NCBI RefSeq assembly: GCF_000204055.1
Contig: NW_006768832.1
Location: forward strand, 227,280-291,279
Source of the DNA: Melampsora larici-populina 98AG31
Taxonomy: Eukaryota; Basidiomycota; Pucciniomycetes; Pucciniales; Melampsoraceae
Reading direction: 5' to 3'
DNA: 64,000 bases
Under the pieces are notes generated by a model. The model was not told the origin of the DNA. It saw nothing but the letters and a program-made list of their open reading frames with translations, and made no database searches. Position 1 is the stretch's first letter. Each line of letters starts with the position of its first letter. Made by a program: the position numbers and the translations under genes. This document shows, piece by piece, positions 45,759 through 56,984 of this stretch.

Positions 45759-47225
45759 ATGGTTCATTCCTTTTCCCATCCTGATCACCGAATGCAGCGT
45801 CTAAGTCCCCTGCTAGACGAAATACGGTCACTGGCTCAGAAATCACCCCCCCCTTGTGGTTTCCTTTCTTGGTTAGCGGCGAACGGCCTAGCGGTTGTGC
45901 CAAGGAAGAATCCTGTCGATTTGTCATCAAACGCAACTGTCAGCGACGACCCAGTCACTGTACATAACCAAGTCAACGCACTCACTAGTGGAGCCAAGAA
46001 TACTCAACGCGCTAATGGGGTAATTACCGGAACAGTCCGTCCAACAGGGGCAAGATCGAGAAGCGTGGCCTGGAATGACCTGACTTATGATTCAGACACC
46101 GATGAACCCACCACAACCACCAGCACAAAAACTGTCAATAATGCAACTGAACCGTCTAATGCGACCTCCAACACGAAAAGCACCGAATCGTCCACATCAA
46201 CGAAAGAACCGATAACTGAATGTGGCGAAGAAGGAATAGAGGTAGCGGGTTTAGTAGGTCTGTCAAAGTATTTTGACAAAAAGATGGTGTCGTTGAAAGG
46301 CTACATACCTTTGTCAATCTTCAATTTACAATGGCTCAAAAACGACCTTATCAGGGATTTGTTCCGTCGCCAAACAACCAAAGAAAAATTAGATGACAAT
46401 TATGTTGGTGTAAATGTTCCAGACAAATGGAAAATGTTGTTCGGGGAATGGGTAATCGCATTTGACCTCTACGTAGCCTATTTACGACACTACAAGCATG
46501 ACGATCTCGCCAATAAATTCGTACTTCACAAAGCCCATGTTATGGATATCAAGAGCGAGAACGTCAACTGGCCAATGGCTTTCAGATATGACCTAGCGAT
46601 CCGACTTACCGTGTTGACCTTCAGAAACGCAGACGGGAAGTTAGCGAACCCAGCACTCCGTACTGCAAGGTTTGAACGTGACGCCTTCAGAGACACCGAG
46701 AGGTGGAAAGATTTCCAACCGGCTTTCAGTGACATTAACCCCTATGCAAACGGCCAAATTAAAGAACATATCAACCCTCTTACTGGGAGAGCAAACCATC
46801 AGAACTCAGGAACTTACTTCGGATTCCCGAGTACCAGCAACTCAATGCCTCATCACCACCCGAACATGAACCACCAGCTTGGCAGCAAACCGAATGCGAG
46901 GTCCTGGAACCACACCAATCAACAGAACCTAGACAACTCGTATGGAACGAACGGATATTTTGAAGACAGGCGAGGTGGTGGTAGGAACACGAGAGGTCGA
47001 GGAAGAGGTGGTTCTTATTTCTCAGGAGGAAATGGCGGAAGAGACCCAAGCCCCCCAGGCAGACGATTTGCTGACCGCAATAGGGTAGTGGATCCTGGCG
47101 TCGGGATGACCGCAGAGACAATAGACGTCATGACGATCGTGACTATAATTCAGGCAGGAAGCCATTCAATGTCAAAGGAGAGGCAAAGTAAGCCAATGCG
47201 ATACCGCCTAACACTATATCCATAA
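45759..47225 (+). CDS. YR retrotransposon Gag-like protein
   Basis: A long frame of about 488 residues. The core (about residues 165-360) has PLSIFNLQWLKNDLIRDLF, LFGEWVIAFDLYVAYLRHY and INPYANGQIKEHINPLTGR, a pattern I associate with the large first ORF of basidiomycete Ngaro-like elements. The C-terminal region is Gly/Arg-rich (RGGGRNTRGRGRGG) and probably binds RNA. A run of eight C at 45847-45854 lies near the N-terminus, where both of two frames look coding, so the true joining to the upstream exon is uncertain. Confidence 0.65.
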   Translation: MVHSFSHPDHRMQRLSPLLDEIRSLAQKSPPPCGFLSWLAANGLAVVPRKNPVDLSSNATVSDDPVTVHNQVNALTSGAKNTQRANGVITGTVRPTGARSRSVAWNDLTYDSDTDEPTTTTSTKTVNNATEPSNATSNTKSTESSTSTKEPITECGEEGIEVAGLVGLSKYFDKKMVSLKGYIPLSIFNLQWLKNDLIRDLFRRQTTKEKLDDNYVGVNVPDKWKMLFGEWVIAFDLYVAYLRHYKHDDLANKFVLHKAHVMDIKSENVNWPMAFRYDLAIRLTVLTFRNADGKLANPALRTARFERDAFRDTERWKDFQPAFSDINPYANGQIKEHINPLTGRANHQNSGTYFGFPSTSNSMPHHHPNMNHQLGSKPNARSWNHTNQQNLDNSYGTNGYFEDRRGGGRNTRGRGRGGSYFSGGNGGRDPSPPGRRFADRNRVVDPGVGMTAETIDVMTIVTIIQAGSHSMSKERQSKPMRYRLTLYP

Positions 47226-47446
47226 AATCTGTTTCTTTTCTGTGGTAGTGTGTCTTACCATAAGTAGGCCGATACAGCCATGATGGCACGCCTCCAGACT
47301 TAAGTCTGTTTCTTGATTTATAGCCCATTGGTTATGTTCAATCATCTTCCTATGTCCATGTGTCTACTTGATGTCTTGTGTCGCTCTCCCCATGCTTGAC
47401 TCGTAATACATGACTGATGTGTCGAATTGAGCGGTAAATCTGACCT

Positions 47447-49249
47447 TTGTTTACGTCCCACCATTTGCCCCCCCATCTTTGGTTTAGAATTGTGCCGATC
47501 ACCAGTCGCCTAGTGAAGGTGCCACGAGGTTTACCTAGACCCACAGTGAATCAGTTGCGTAACAGTGCACCGATTAAGCTACTGCCATATAGGAACTCCG
47601 GACCTACGTACAATAATCGGTGGCCGGAGGAAGCAGCTAGGAGTGATCTAAATCTGCCAAGATGGAGGTCGTTGGTGAAGTCGTTGGGAATAAAGGGAGA
47701 CGCAGAAGAAGTCCTGCGAGGTTGTCTTCTCGGGTTCCATCAAGGGATACCTGACCATACACTTGGTGAGAGAAGATGGTACACACCTCCCAACCACGAT
47801 TCCGCGAACCTAGCAGCAGAGAAGCTAGAAAATACACTAGAGAAAGAGAAGAGAGCTAGGAGGATATTCGGCCCGTTCACTCACGAAGAAGTGTATAACA
47901 GGTTCGGTTTCTTCAGATTGAGCCCGATGGGCAGTGTAACCAATGGCGACGGTTCCTTTAGAATAATTAACGACATGTCCTTCCCGCACGAGGACTCAGA
48001 AACACCATCAGTGAACAGCTTTGTGAACAAAAGAGAATTTGAAACTAACTGGGATGATTTCAAGGTCCTAGTCATATTCTTCAAAGACAATCAAGGCAAC
48101 TTACAACTCGCCATTTTTGACTGGGAGAAAGCGTATCGCCAGATAGCGACACACCCCTTGCAGTGGCGTTACTTGATGATGTTGGATTTGAGGAATCGTG
48201 TGTGGGTGGATACGAGGATTCAGTTTGGTGGAGTTGCAGGATGCGGAGTTTTTGGTAGAGCGGCGGATCTGTGGCGAGAAATAGTGAAGAGGTATTTCAG
48301 ACTGGAAACCGCATTTCAATGGGTCGACGACAATCTCCTGGTAAAATCGGAAGACAATCCCACTATGATCAAAGACATCGTCGAATTAAGTAATGAAATG
48401 GGAGTCGTGTCGAGTTTCGAAAAGGTCCACGAGTTCGCGGAAGAGCAACGATATATTGGATTTGTTTGGAACGTGAAAGAGAGAACGGTCAGACTACCAG
48501 TAGAGAAGCTAGAAGAGAGAAGAAAACAAGTTACCGAATTTCTAGTCCCAGGAGAATCGTTTAGGTTGGAAGAAGTAGAACAGCTGGTGGGACGACTAGT
48601 CCACTGTACTTATATTCTCCCACACCTTCAATGCTGCATGCCAGGACTCTATAGGTGGGAGCACCAGTGGAAAGTACCTTCAGCGAGAAGAGTTGTGCCA
48701 GAGGATGTCCTGGGAGATCTGAAAGAATGGGATCAAGCATTACGTACCTTTGATGTCAGACGAATTATACCAGATTTAGACCCAATAGATCTAGTGTGGG
48801 TAGGAGACGCTTCTTTGACCGGGATCGGAGTATTGGTTGGGTCGAAGTGGGCAGAATTTAAGTTGGTGGAAGGTTGGAATAAACCCTATCCGTTCCAGGT
48901 CACCCGAAACATAGCCTGGGCGGAAACTGTGGCGATACGTTTAGGATTGATTATGATCAGTAAAATTCTGGATATAGGAGGTAAGGAATTAGTCGTACTT
49001 ACAGATAATACGACCTCGCAATCGGCTGTAGAGAAGAGACGTTCGAAAGATCGGGCAGTAAATGGAGAATGGAAAGAAATCCAAAAGCTGCTCATGAATT
49101 TACACGCTGATTTGGTAGTCAAAAGAGTGAAGTCGGGAGATAATATGGCAGATCTGTTGTCCAGAGGTTTAGACACAAGAGCGATCAAAGAGCAAGTTGT
49201 GATCAAGATTCCATCAGATTTAAAGGCGGTTGTGAAGCAAGTACTGTGA
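47447..49249 (+). CDS. Reverse transcriptase-RNase H of the YR retrotransposon
   Basis: The open frame has no ATG at its start, so it is reached by splicing or frameshift from upstream. The RT region runs through FGFFRLSPMGSV, FRIINDMSFP, LAIFDWEKAYRQI (first catalytic Asp), QFGGVAGCGVFGR and FQWVDDNLLV (the x-D-D site, here W-V-D-D). The connection and RNase H follow, with LVWVGDASLTGIGV, an acidic residue in IAWAETVAIRLG and LVVLTDNTTSQSAV, then GDNMADLLSRG. The frame of 600 residues is uninterrupted. It copies element RNA into DNA. Confidence 0.9.
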   Translation: MFTSHHLPPHLWFRIVPITSRLVKVPRGLPRPTVNQLRNSAPIKLLPYRNSGPTYNNRWPEEAARSDLNLPRWRSLVKSLGIKGDAEEVLRGCLLGFHQGIPDHTLGERRWYTPPNHDSANLAAEKLENTLEKEKRARRIFGPFTHEEVYNRFGFFRLSPMGSVTNGDGSFRIINDMSFPHEDSETPSVNSFVNKREFETNWDDFKVLVIFFKDNQGNLQLAIFDWEKAYRQIATHPLQWRYLMMLDLRNRVWVDTRIQFGGVAGCGVFGRAADLWREIVKRYFRLETAFQWVDDNLLVKSEDNPTMIKDIVELSNEMGVVSSFEKVHEFAEEQRYIGFVWNVKERTVRLPVEKLEERRKQVTEFLVPGESFRLEEVEQLVGRLVHCTYILPHLQCCMPGLYRWEHQWKVPSARRVVPEDVLGDLKEWDQALRTFDVRRIIPDLDPIDLVWVGDASLTGIGVLVGSKWAEFKLVEGWNKPYPFQVTRNIAWAETVAIRLGLIMISKILDIGGKELVVLTDNTTSQSAVEKRRSKDRAVNGEWKEIQKLLMNLHADLVVKRVKSGDNMADLLSRGLDTRAIKEQVVIKIPSDLKAVVKQVL

Positions 49250-49520
49250 CAGAGACTGACCATACGCGGTATTGCCTAAAACTGTATTATGAAATTGAAT
49301 TCGTCCAAGTTCTGTTCTTTGTTTGGTTCCGAACCAAAAATTCGGAATGTCCGAGTAGTCTTCAGACAACCTCCAGAGTAAATAAACAAACCAAGACACA
49401 TTTGACTTTCCAATGCCCCGTTCGTTGTTACATCTGTTTTTTCCTTTAACCTGATTTCTCCAACCCAAACCAAGAAATTTAAGTCAACTTTCCGTCAGTA
49501 TAACTTTTTATTAACAGAAG

Positions 49521-50534
49521 ATGGAGTTCTTGAGAGATCGAGATGGAATCAATACCACATCACACGACAAGGTGAAAGCTTACATGTTAAGCGGGAGTTG
49601 GGCGGAATCAACATTGAGACACTATAATGCCAGAGTGTCTAAACTGATGGCATTCGCTCTCGAGGAACGAATACATCGGTACCTTCTGTTACCGATCAAA
49701 CCATCTATCTTGTATCGTTTCGTTGTTTGGGCAAGTCCACCGTTATCAGAGGGTACTTTGAGTTTAGGAGCACCACCAATCAAAGCGACTACAGTACGGA
49801 CTTACCTGTCGGGCGTAAAGGCGTGGCATCTGTTCCATGATGCAGAGTACCCCCATCACGCTACTCCAAAAGTCGAAGCTATCCTGAAAGCGGCAGCAAA
49901 ACTAGAGTTGTTGAGAACACCAAAAATCCCGAAAAATCCAGTTTTAATCAAACATCTGTTCACCTTATTAGATACGTTATTGAGTGGAGGAGTTGAAAAT
50001 CAAGTAGCCTACACTGTAGCGCTGGTGGCCTTCTGGGGTATGGCGAGGTTAGGGGAACTGCTGAAGCCGGTGTCGAGTAAAAATCAAGTATTAGTAAAAG
50101 ACGTAATATGGGATCCTATGGAAAAATTCTTGAGAATCAAGATACGAGAGGCAAAGCCTGCAGTTGTGGGCAAAGTTCAAGAAATCCATTGTCAACATCA
50201 AAGCTCACTACTAGATCCACTTGGAGCGGTGAAAAGGCTTATCATGGCAACCGGTGCGACGGAAGATGACTCCCTGTTTTCTTACCGGAAAGGAGATTGT
50301 CGGATCACATTGACGAAGGCTAGATGTCTGAAAATTTTTGAACAAGTGTGGAAGAAGACGTCAAATGATGGACTTACAGGGCACTCATTCAGAGTGGGCG
50401 GTGCTTCGCTGAGGTGGAACCTTGATAGTCCATTGGAAGAGATCGTGTCAGTGGGAAGATGGCGATCAAAAGCATACAAGCTGTATATAAGAGAATACAC
50501 AGAACAGGAGCTCATTAGGACGGAACAAACTTAG
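49521..50534 (+). CDS. Tyrosine recombinase (phage-integrase-like) of the YR retrotransposon
   Basis: The ATG at 49521 opens 337 residues. The N-terminal SAM-like part has STLRHYNARVSKLMAF. The catalytic domain shows FWGMARLGELL (first Arg), a Lys-containing beta hairpin, GHSFRVGGASL (H-x-x-R), SVGRWRSKAYKLYIREY (Trp in the His/Trp position and the nucleophilic Tyr). All catalytic positions are present. It would insert a circular DNA copy without making a duplication. A possible intron or spacer of 270 bp separates it from the RT frame, and an acceptor-like TTAACAG precedes the ATG. Confidence 0.9.
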   Translation: MEFLRDRDGINTTSHDKVKAYMLSGSWAESTLRHYNARVSKLMAFALEERIHRYLLLPIKPSILYRFVVWASPPLSEGTLSLGAPPIKATTVRTYLSGVKAWHLFHDAEYPHHATPKVEAILKAAAKLELLRTPKIPKNPVLIKHLFTLLDTLLSGGVENQVAYTVALVAFWGMARLGELLKPVSSKNQVLVKDVIWDPMEKFLRIKIREAKPAVVGKVQEIHCQHQSSLLDPLGAVKRLIMATGATEDDSLFSYRKGDCRITLTKARCLKIFEQVWKKTSNDGLTGHSFRVGGASLRWNLDSPLEEIVSVGRWRSKAYKLYIREYTEQELIRTEQT

Positions 50535-50930
50535 TAAAAAATTCACGTTATTGGTTTCTGTATTTGAATGCACGGAGGATTAATTCAGTGAATCTTGCCT
50601 TACTTCTTACTTTGATCAGATGAGAGACTCTTGGGGGGGATTCGAGTTGGGTTGGGGATGTACGACCTCAGGCCACCGTAGATGGGTGATCACAGGCTCA
50701 GGACGATACCCTGAGTCGTGGGGAAGAGCTCCCCCATCTACAGTCTCCAGTAGTCCTACTCCCCTCGGCACCGAGGGCCCCCCCCCAAGAAACCAAAACC
50801 TCTCTGGCACGGGATGTTTGGTTTAACTAGGACTGAATAAGAGACCAACAGAAATGCATAATATGTAATGCATCGTGAAACCAAACAACAAAGTCTAGCT
50901 CCCAATCCTAGATATCACACAAACTGAGAG

Positions 50931-51225
50931 TGGATGATAAACGGTACCCAAAGGCACGACGGTACCGTTGGTTTCCAAGACAAGAGTGTGTTATCCTACG
51001 GGGCTGTGTCAGGAAGGTTATCCTTATATTGAGGAGAACCTTCCTCTTGGCGCATACATAGGTTTAGTAGGAAGAAGAAAAATTTCCTCCTTCTCACAGA
51101 AAATTTCTCTGTCTTCTCCCCCACGCGCCAAGATTCCTTCCCCCGTGATATCCCACACTTGCGCTAGGAAATCCTCCCTATCACATTTCACTCTCACTTT
51201 GGTTGCTCAATTATCTTTTCTCAAA
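50931..51225 (+). repeat. Right terminal direct repeat of the YR retrotransposon
   Basis: It equals the left repeat in length and differs from it by about four substitutions (for example GGTCGCTC versus GGTTGCTC near the end). Confidence 0.9.
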
Positions 51226-51478
51226 CCCGCCCACCACCCGAAAAGATAGGTCAGGCATAAAGTTAATCGGTACTACGTTCACTGGTACCACGAGTGTAAA
51301 CAGAAACAAGGATAGGGTGTGCAACACCAGAAATTCAGGTAGCCTTAGAAAACCGGATAAGTAGTTCTGGTGAGAGAGAGTATTCCCCCCCCTCTATAAT
51401 GCCCCCATATTTTCCATTCATTTATATGTATGTTAGTAGAGAGTAGATGAGGGTGCCTAGTGTAGAGCGTCACGAGAA

Positions 51479-51623
51479 CTAAAGTGATAGTGTTAGCTAT
51501 AGAACTATCGAAACAAACACGCTTTGTGACAATTGCATTATAAAGAGAGAGAGAAATAAAGTTCTAACCTAAAGTGATAGTGTTAGCTATAGAACTATCG
51601 AAACAAACACGCTTTGTGACAAT
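51479..51623. repeat. Perfect 55-bp direct repeat with 35-bp spacer
   Basis: The copies at 51479-51533 and 51569-51623 are identical; each holds the inner inverted motif TAGCTATAGAACTATCGA. The spacer includes a GAGAGAGAGAGA run. Confidence 0.85.
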
Positions 51624-51625
51624 AG

Positions 51626-53516
51626 GAAAAGCAACACAAGTTTTAGGAAGGAACAGGAACTATTTATATGAAACGTGTTTCAGCACGGCGTTACAAAGAT
51701 GACGAAATGGGAAAACAAGAAACCGGTCTAGGCCTAAAACATCTCAGACATTCCTACATCTTCCAACGGTGTAGAACTCCTACGCAGTGTAGCGTAGGCT
51801 GAGCCGGAGAAGGTAAGAATCACCACTCGTGAGAGCGGATGAAACTACGGTGCTTTTACGCTGCCTTCAACCTTAAAATTATTGCAGTTCAAAAAGAACT
51901 AGAACAACTCTTAACAATTTTCTATCCCCACGAATTCCTCCCGTAACACAAATTTAAGATTTTCAAAGAATCCGCAAGGTTTGGCGGACTCCGATGATAC
52001 CACACACAACTCTACACGACGTTGTGGTGTAAAACTACGTTGATTTCGATGTTCACACAGCTTCGAATGCACGTGTAACAATTTACAGGGCCAAAATGTA
52101 ATTTTGGATCCCTGACTCGACCCGGCCTCGACTTGAATCAAGAGGCGCAAGCTGTTGATTTGGATTTAGTCCTGACTCCGACGATCTCAAGACGATTCTT
52201 CGACTCAGCTCAGCAACCAGCAACAAGAACACAACAAAAAAAACAAAGACTACACTTCAATAACAACTTTCAAGTGACACGATTTAACAAAAGCAAGTTC
52301 TTCTTTTCCCTTTCCCTTCTTTTCTTTGATCTGATCACAAGCAACTAATCTAATTAAAACTTTTCTTATCTTTCAACTCTTGAACTTTGAACTAGGCACT
52401 TGATCTCAAACACTTAATCGCACTCAATATCAAGACAATAACACTTTTTAAAATAACTCGATCACACTTTAGATGCACACAGTAACACTCAAACACGCAC
52501 ACATACTCGGACTCAGACACGAACACACTCCTAGATGCGAACAGACAGATCCCCCTTTATATATCTTTCCCTAACCAAAACCACAACTCAGCCTCAAGGC
52601 TCTTTCCTCAATCTTTCCCCGCTTTGTTCCTTTCGCTCCAACCGATTCCGACCGATTCCTTTCTCACCTCGATCACATGCTTTTGACTATCAAGCAAGTC
52701 TTTGTTCATTTTAATCTGTTTTCCTCTCTCATTGTTCTATCTTATCTTTACTAACTTCAACACTACCTCCTTCCAATTCAATCTCTATTTATGTATTTCG
52801 ATTTTCGATTTTTTTCCTATCTCATCACTGATTCTTTAATTCTTTATGTGTTCTTAATGTAGCTTTATTTGAATCACTCGATCAGATTCTTTCCCAGGAT
52901 CTCGCCCTCAACCAATTAATATCACACCATCTTTCAACCTTGATCTCCAATCTTTTGATTTTGATTCTGACAGCTTATGTTCATTCCTTTTATTAAGTTA
53001 TTTTACTTTTACTTGATCTTGATTTCTGATGACACTACCTAATCCTCCATTTCAACTTGTGCGCCAAAATCGAACCAGTTCTTCAGTTGATTGTTTCAAT
53101 ATCAGTCAATATCAGTCAATGATAATCTGTATACATTTCGATTTTTGCTTTCATTTTCATTTCTTTGCAGCTAGCCACTGACTTATGTTTTTAAGAATTC
53201 CTCTTTCATTTGTCTGATTTTGTTTGTATGTAGTTTATCTAATGTAATAATGAGATGTTATAAAGTAATCAAGGCACCTAATTCAAAGCCAGAAAACTAT
53301 GATCAGAAATGGGATGAGCCCAATCAACTTGAGGATGAAACTTGAGCCTTGAGATTATGAATGTAAAGATCATTAATTGTGAAAACTGTAGTTATGATAA
53401 TGTGATATCATACACTGTTGAAGGATTTGCTTTCCACAACGGTCTAAACCGAAAACAGGTGAGCCTAGGCTAATTGCCAAGCCATCCTCAATGCCTAGGT
53501 GGCCTTAGCCGTAACA
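51626..53516 (-). repeat. Region holding the 3' LTR of the copia element
   Basis: On the minus strand, a polypurine tract (GGTTGAGGGGGGGG, 53517-53530) is followed by TGTTACGGCTAAGG starting at 53516, a typical LTR start. The lower boundary is not fixed; the LTR could end near 52075 or further down. No gene is seen in this AT-rich stretch, and the 5' LTR would lie beyond the window. Confidence 0.5.
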
Positions 53517-53551
53517 CCCCCCCCTCAACCTTTTAGAGGTTAGTACCAATT

Positions 53552-55844
53552 TTAAGACATGCAGATGTTTTTCTTGTGAATTTGAAAAATTGTATTACCC
53601 AGTGCCTTAGTAAGGATGTCAGCTCGTTTATTCGGGCCGTCAATCCATTCAATCTTGATGTTACCATCGAAAACTTGCTCGTTCACATAGTGGAATTCTT
53701 GAGCAACGTGGTGTGACCGCTTAGTGAGATGAAGATCTTGTGCCACTTTTATGGCAGCTGTGTTGTCGCATCGAATGATCGTGATAAAAACCTTCGAAAA
53801 TATGTCTTGAAGAAGATTTTGAATCCATATGGATTCTCTCGAAGATACGCCGAGCGCCATGTATTCTGCATGGCAAGTCGAAGTCGCAACACAGCTTTGC
53901 CTCCTTGACGCCCAAGAGATGAGATTTCCAAATAAGTAAACGGCGAAGCCGTGCGTCGATCTTGAAAATTCCCCCCCCCAGTTTGCATCACAGTATGTAA
54001 CCAATTCATCTCCTTCATTCATTTTCTTGAACCAAATTCCATCATTACACATACCACTAAGATATCTCAAAAGATGTTTAAGAGCCAACCAGTGCTCTTC
54101 CCCTGGCCTCTATGAGAATCGAGCCAGATAATTTACCGCAAAAGACATATCGGGCCGAGTACCTATTGCCAGATAAGACAATGACCCCAGAATTGAAAGG
54201 TAGGAGGATATGTTGATACCCACAGCGTTTTTATCCAAAGTGTTGAGGTGAAGATTCGCGATCATAGGTGTAGCAGTTCTTGAGCTACTGAAACCGGTGG
54301 ATTCGAGAATGTTAGTCGTAAGAGAAGGTTGTGATAAGAAGATTCCTGTCGCAGAGTGATTGATCTTGATTCCAACAATCTGTTCAAGATTGTCGTTCCA
54401 TGTAAGTTGAAAGCTCTTGAGTAATGATTCTCTGATAAAGTTGATTATGTCAATTGATGAACCACAAATTACTCCATCGTCAACATGAATCCACAACATA
54501 GCGATGTTACCTTTATAGTGAAGAACGTAGAGACTTTGATTGTTAACACAGTATTTGCAACCCATGTTGGAAAGAACACTTGAAAAGTGCTTCCACCAGC
54601 ACCTTGCAGCCTGCTTTGTGCCGTATAGGGCCTTTCTGAGAAGTAAAACGAAGTTGGGATTTGAAAGAGTTACCCCATCCGCCGCTCGAACGTAAATGAC
54701 TTCGTCGATCGGGCTGTGCGGATATGCTGCAACGATGTCGAAACCGCGCATATGCCAGCCTTTATTCACACAGACAGAGAAGATGATCATGAGGGAGGTA
54801 AACCGAGCTGTTGGTGCGAATGTTTCAGAGAAGTCGATTCCTTCTCGTTGTGTAAATCCACGAACAACAAATCTTGCTTTTCTCCTCGTCGCATTTCCAT
54901 CACTGTCAGTTTTCTCAACAAATACCCATTTACTTGACACAGACTTTTCCCCTTCGGGTAAAGCTACCTCCTCCCACACGTTCAGCCTTGTTAACATCTC
55001 AATTTCTTTCTTGCATGCCTCTTTCCTCTCACTTGCATTTTCACCGTAAATTGCTTCCTGATAACTGTGAGGCAATTTCTGAGCGATCCCTGCTGCTTTC
55101 GCGTGTAGCAGTGCAATGGATTTGTCCTGTTTGCGAATAGTTTCAGTGAAGTATTTATCGTCAAGTAAGTATGAGATAGAAAGGGATTCAATGAGTCCAC
55201 GCAGTTCTTCATGTGCTTTGACGGAGTCTTTCATGGATAAGATGTGTTCGAGAGACCTAACGTCGAGTTCAGGAGGTTTGTCGATATCTTCTGTTTGGTT
55301 AATCGGGATGGATTTCTTGTTCAACCATCTAGCGTGAGCAGAGTCAACAAATTCGTTAGTTGCCTCATTCCAGAACCTCCATCCTTTCACACCTTCAAGA
55401 TATCCCACAAATCGACACTTAACAGCCCTGTCATCCAACTTCTTCCTTTTCTCAACAGGAACATGCACAAAAGCATAAGAACCGAAAATTCTCAGATGAT
55501 CTACTTGAGGCGCAAAACCGAACATCAATTCAGTAGGAGTTTTCGACCGGTATTGGAATTCGGTGTTTTGTTGTGAAGCTGAGTCGCAGTGGTGAGTGCA
55601 AAACCCCAAAACCGTCGAGGTAATCCTGAGTCTCTCAGAAGTACCCTCATAATGGATTGAACTGTTCTATTCGCTCGTTCGATTGAGCCATTCTGTTCAT
55701 GAAAATACGGGAGAGAAGTTTGAACTTTGATTCCACGCTCAGCAAAGTAAGCTTTCAAATTCTTGTTGACGAATTCACCTCCACCATCATTTCTCCAATT
55801 GATGACCTTCTTGCCGGTCATTCGTTCAACCTCAGCAATGTATG
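53552..55844 (-). pseudogene. Ty1/copia Pol, second part: integrase core, reverse transcriptase, RNase H
   Basis: Minus-strand order: integrase end (NDGGGEFVNKNLK, then HEQNGSIERANRTV with the third acidic Glu), reverse transcriptase (SKWVFVEKTDSDGNATRRKA, FAPTARFTSLM, WHMRGFDIVAAYPHSPI, ALYGTKQAARCWW, LWIHVDDGVI with the D-D site), then RNase H (TYCDANWGG, ISWASRRQSCVATST, IRCDNTAAIKVAQ, ADILTKALG). A frame change occurs near 55548, between TPNSNTG and the following KTPTELMFGFAP, and a TAG at 54110-54112 stands where CAG would fit (FS-stop-RPGEEHW). The element is inactive. Its first half continues at 62749 on the far side of the CACTA insertion. Confidence 0.9.
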
Positions 55845-55847
55845 TCT
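55845..55847. repeat. 3-bp target duplication (TCT), left side of the CACTA element
   Basis: TCT occurs on both sides of the element (55845-55847 and 62746-62748). One copy is needed to rebuild the copia reading frame. Confidence 0.8.
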
Positions 55848-56011
55848 CACTACAAGAAAGATAATATTTTCTGGGCAGAAAATTAAATTATTGATACACA
55901 AAAATATTGAGAGGCCAGGAGGAGAGCAAAAGATGAATAAAAATATGCATCTTGTTCCCTGCGTTGAGAGCTTCACTCTGCATATTTTTCCGTATTTTTA
56001 CAGTCCATATT

Positions 56012-56499
56012 GATAAGTGTACTAACAATAAACCTTCACAATCATCCAATTACAACCTGTAACAAGCACTGAAATTTGGCTCATTAGTGTTTAGAGAAAC
56101 TTTTGATTTCTGAAAATACTCATAACTTTTTCAATTCCGGTCCAAAACACTCGATTTTGGGTGCATTGGTAAGCTGGAATTGTCCTCCAAATAGTTCATA
56201 ATAGGACCACACAGCATGCTGGTCTGCTAGAAAAGATATCATCTTTTTTATACATTTGTACATACAGATCTATAGAATGATTACCATACTAGCTACATAG
56301 TTCTTGATCTTATGAAAGTTTGAGAGGAAGAGTTCAGCTTTCTAATGCACTTAAAATCGAGTGTTTTGAGGCAGATTTGACAAAGTTATAGGCGTTTTCA
56401 GAAATCAAAAGTTTCTCTAAACACTAATGAGCCAAATTTCAGTGCTTGTTACAGGTTGTAATTGGATGATTATGAAGGTTTATTGTTAGTACACTTATC
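56012..56499. mobile_element. 488-bp foldback element nested in the CACTA left repeat
   Basis: GATAAGTGTACTAACAATAA at the left reappears inverted at the right end, and the arms match for about 140 bases with few changes (for example CATTAGTGTTTAGAGAAACT in both). The corresponding point of the right CACTA repeat lacks it and reads TTGATAAGTACGG. Confidence 0.85.
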
Positions 56500-56984
56500 T
56501 ACGGAATGCGAGACGTTCCAAAGTGACAATGCAAAATTTCAAAAATCAAAAATCACAATCCCCGGGTGCGAAATTCAAAAATCAAAGACAAAACTACAGA
56601 AAATACTCAAATACAGGGATAAAACCCCTGTACTGGGGTAAAAGTCATGGCAGAAACCCCTTTTTGCCCAAATTTCCAGTGGTCAACACTGTTTTCATTG
56701 CATTGTCACCTTTCGACAAAAAGTACCAGCAACACCAAAAATCAAAAAATCAAAAAACCAAAAACCAAAAACCAAAAAATACATTTCTCAAACTGTACAA
56801 TTCAAACACCAATGTTAGATTCTACTGCAGCCAAAAACCACATGTTGGCCAACTAGCTACAAGCTCGGTCTCACAGGTATCAACACCTCCAATCGGAGAC
56901 ATTCTACCATCAGTCTCAAGAGCTTCAAAGTACCTGCTTCCTGTCTCGCTCTCCTTCAAAACCTCTTTCATCATCATCAATCCT

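Larger units (their letters stand above)
44774..51225 (+). mobile_element. Tyrosine-recombinase retrotransposon (DIRS/Ngaro group)
   Basis: Two 295-bp direct repeats (44774-45068 and 50931-51225) that differ at only about four positions bracket a gag-like region, a reverse transcriptase with RNase H and a tyrosine recombinase, all on the plus strand. Using a tyrosine recombinase instead of a DDE integrase defines the DIRS order. Direct rather than inverted terminal repeats point to the Ngaro side, although the second repeat pair of the classic split arrangement was not found. The near-identical repeats indicate recent insertion. Confidence 0.85.

Noticed and set aside
50535..50930. Second (B) repeat of a split-repeat Ngaro element
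   Set aside because: No matching segment was found after the right 295-bp repeat.
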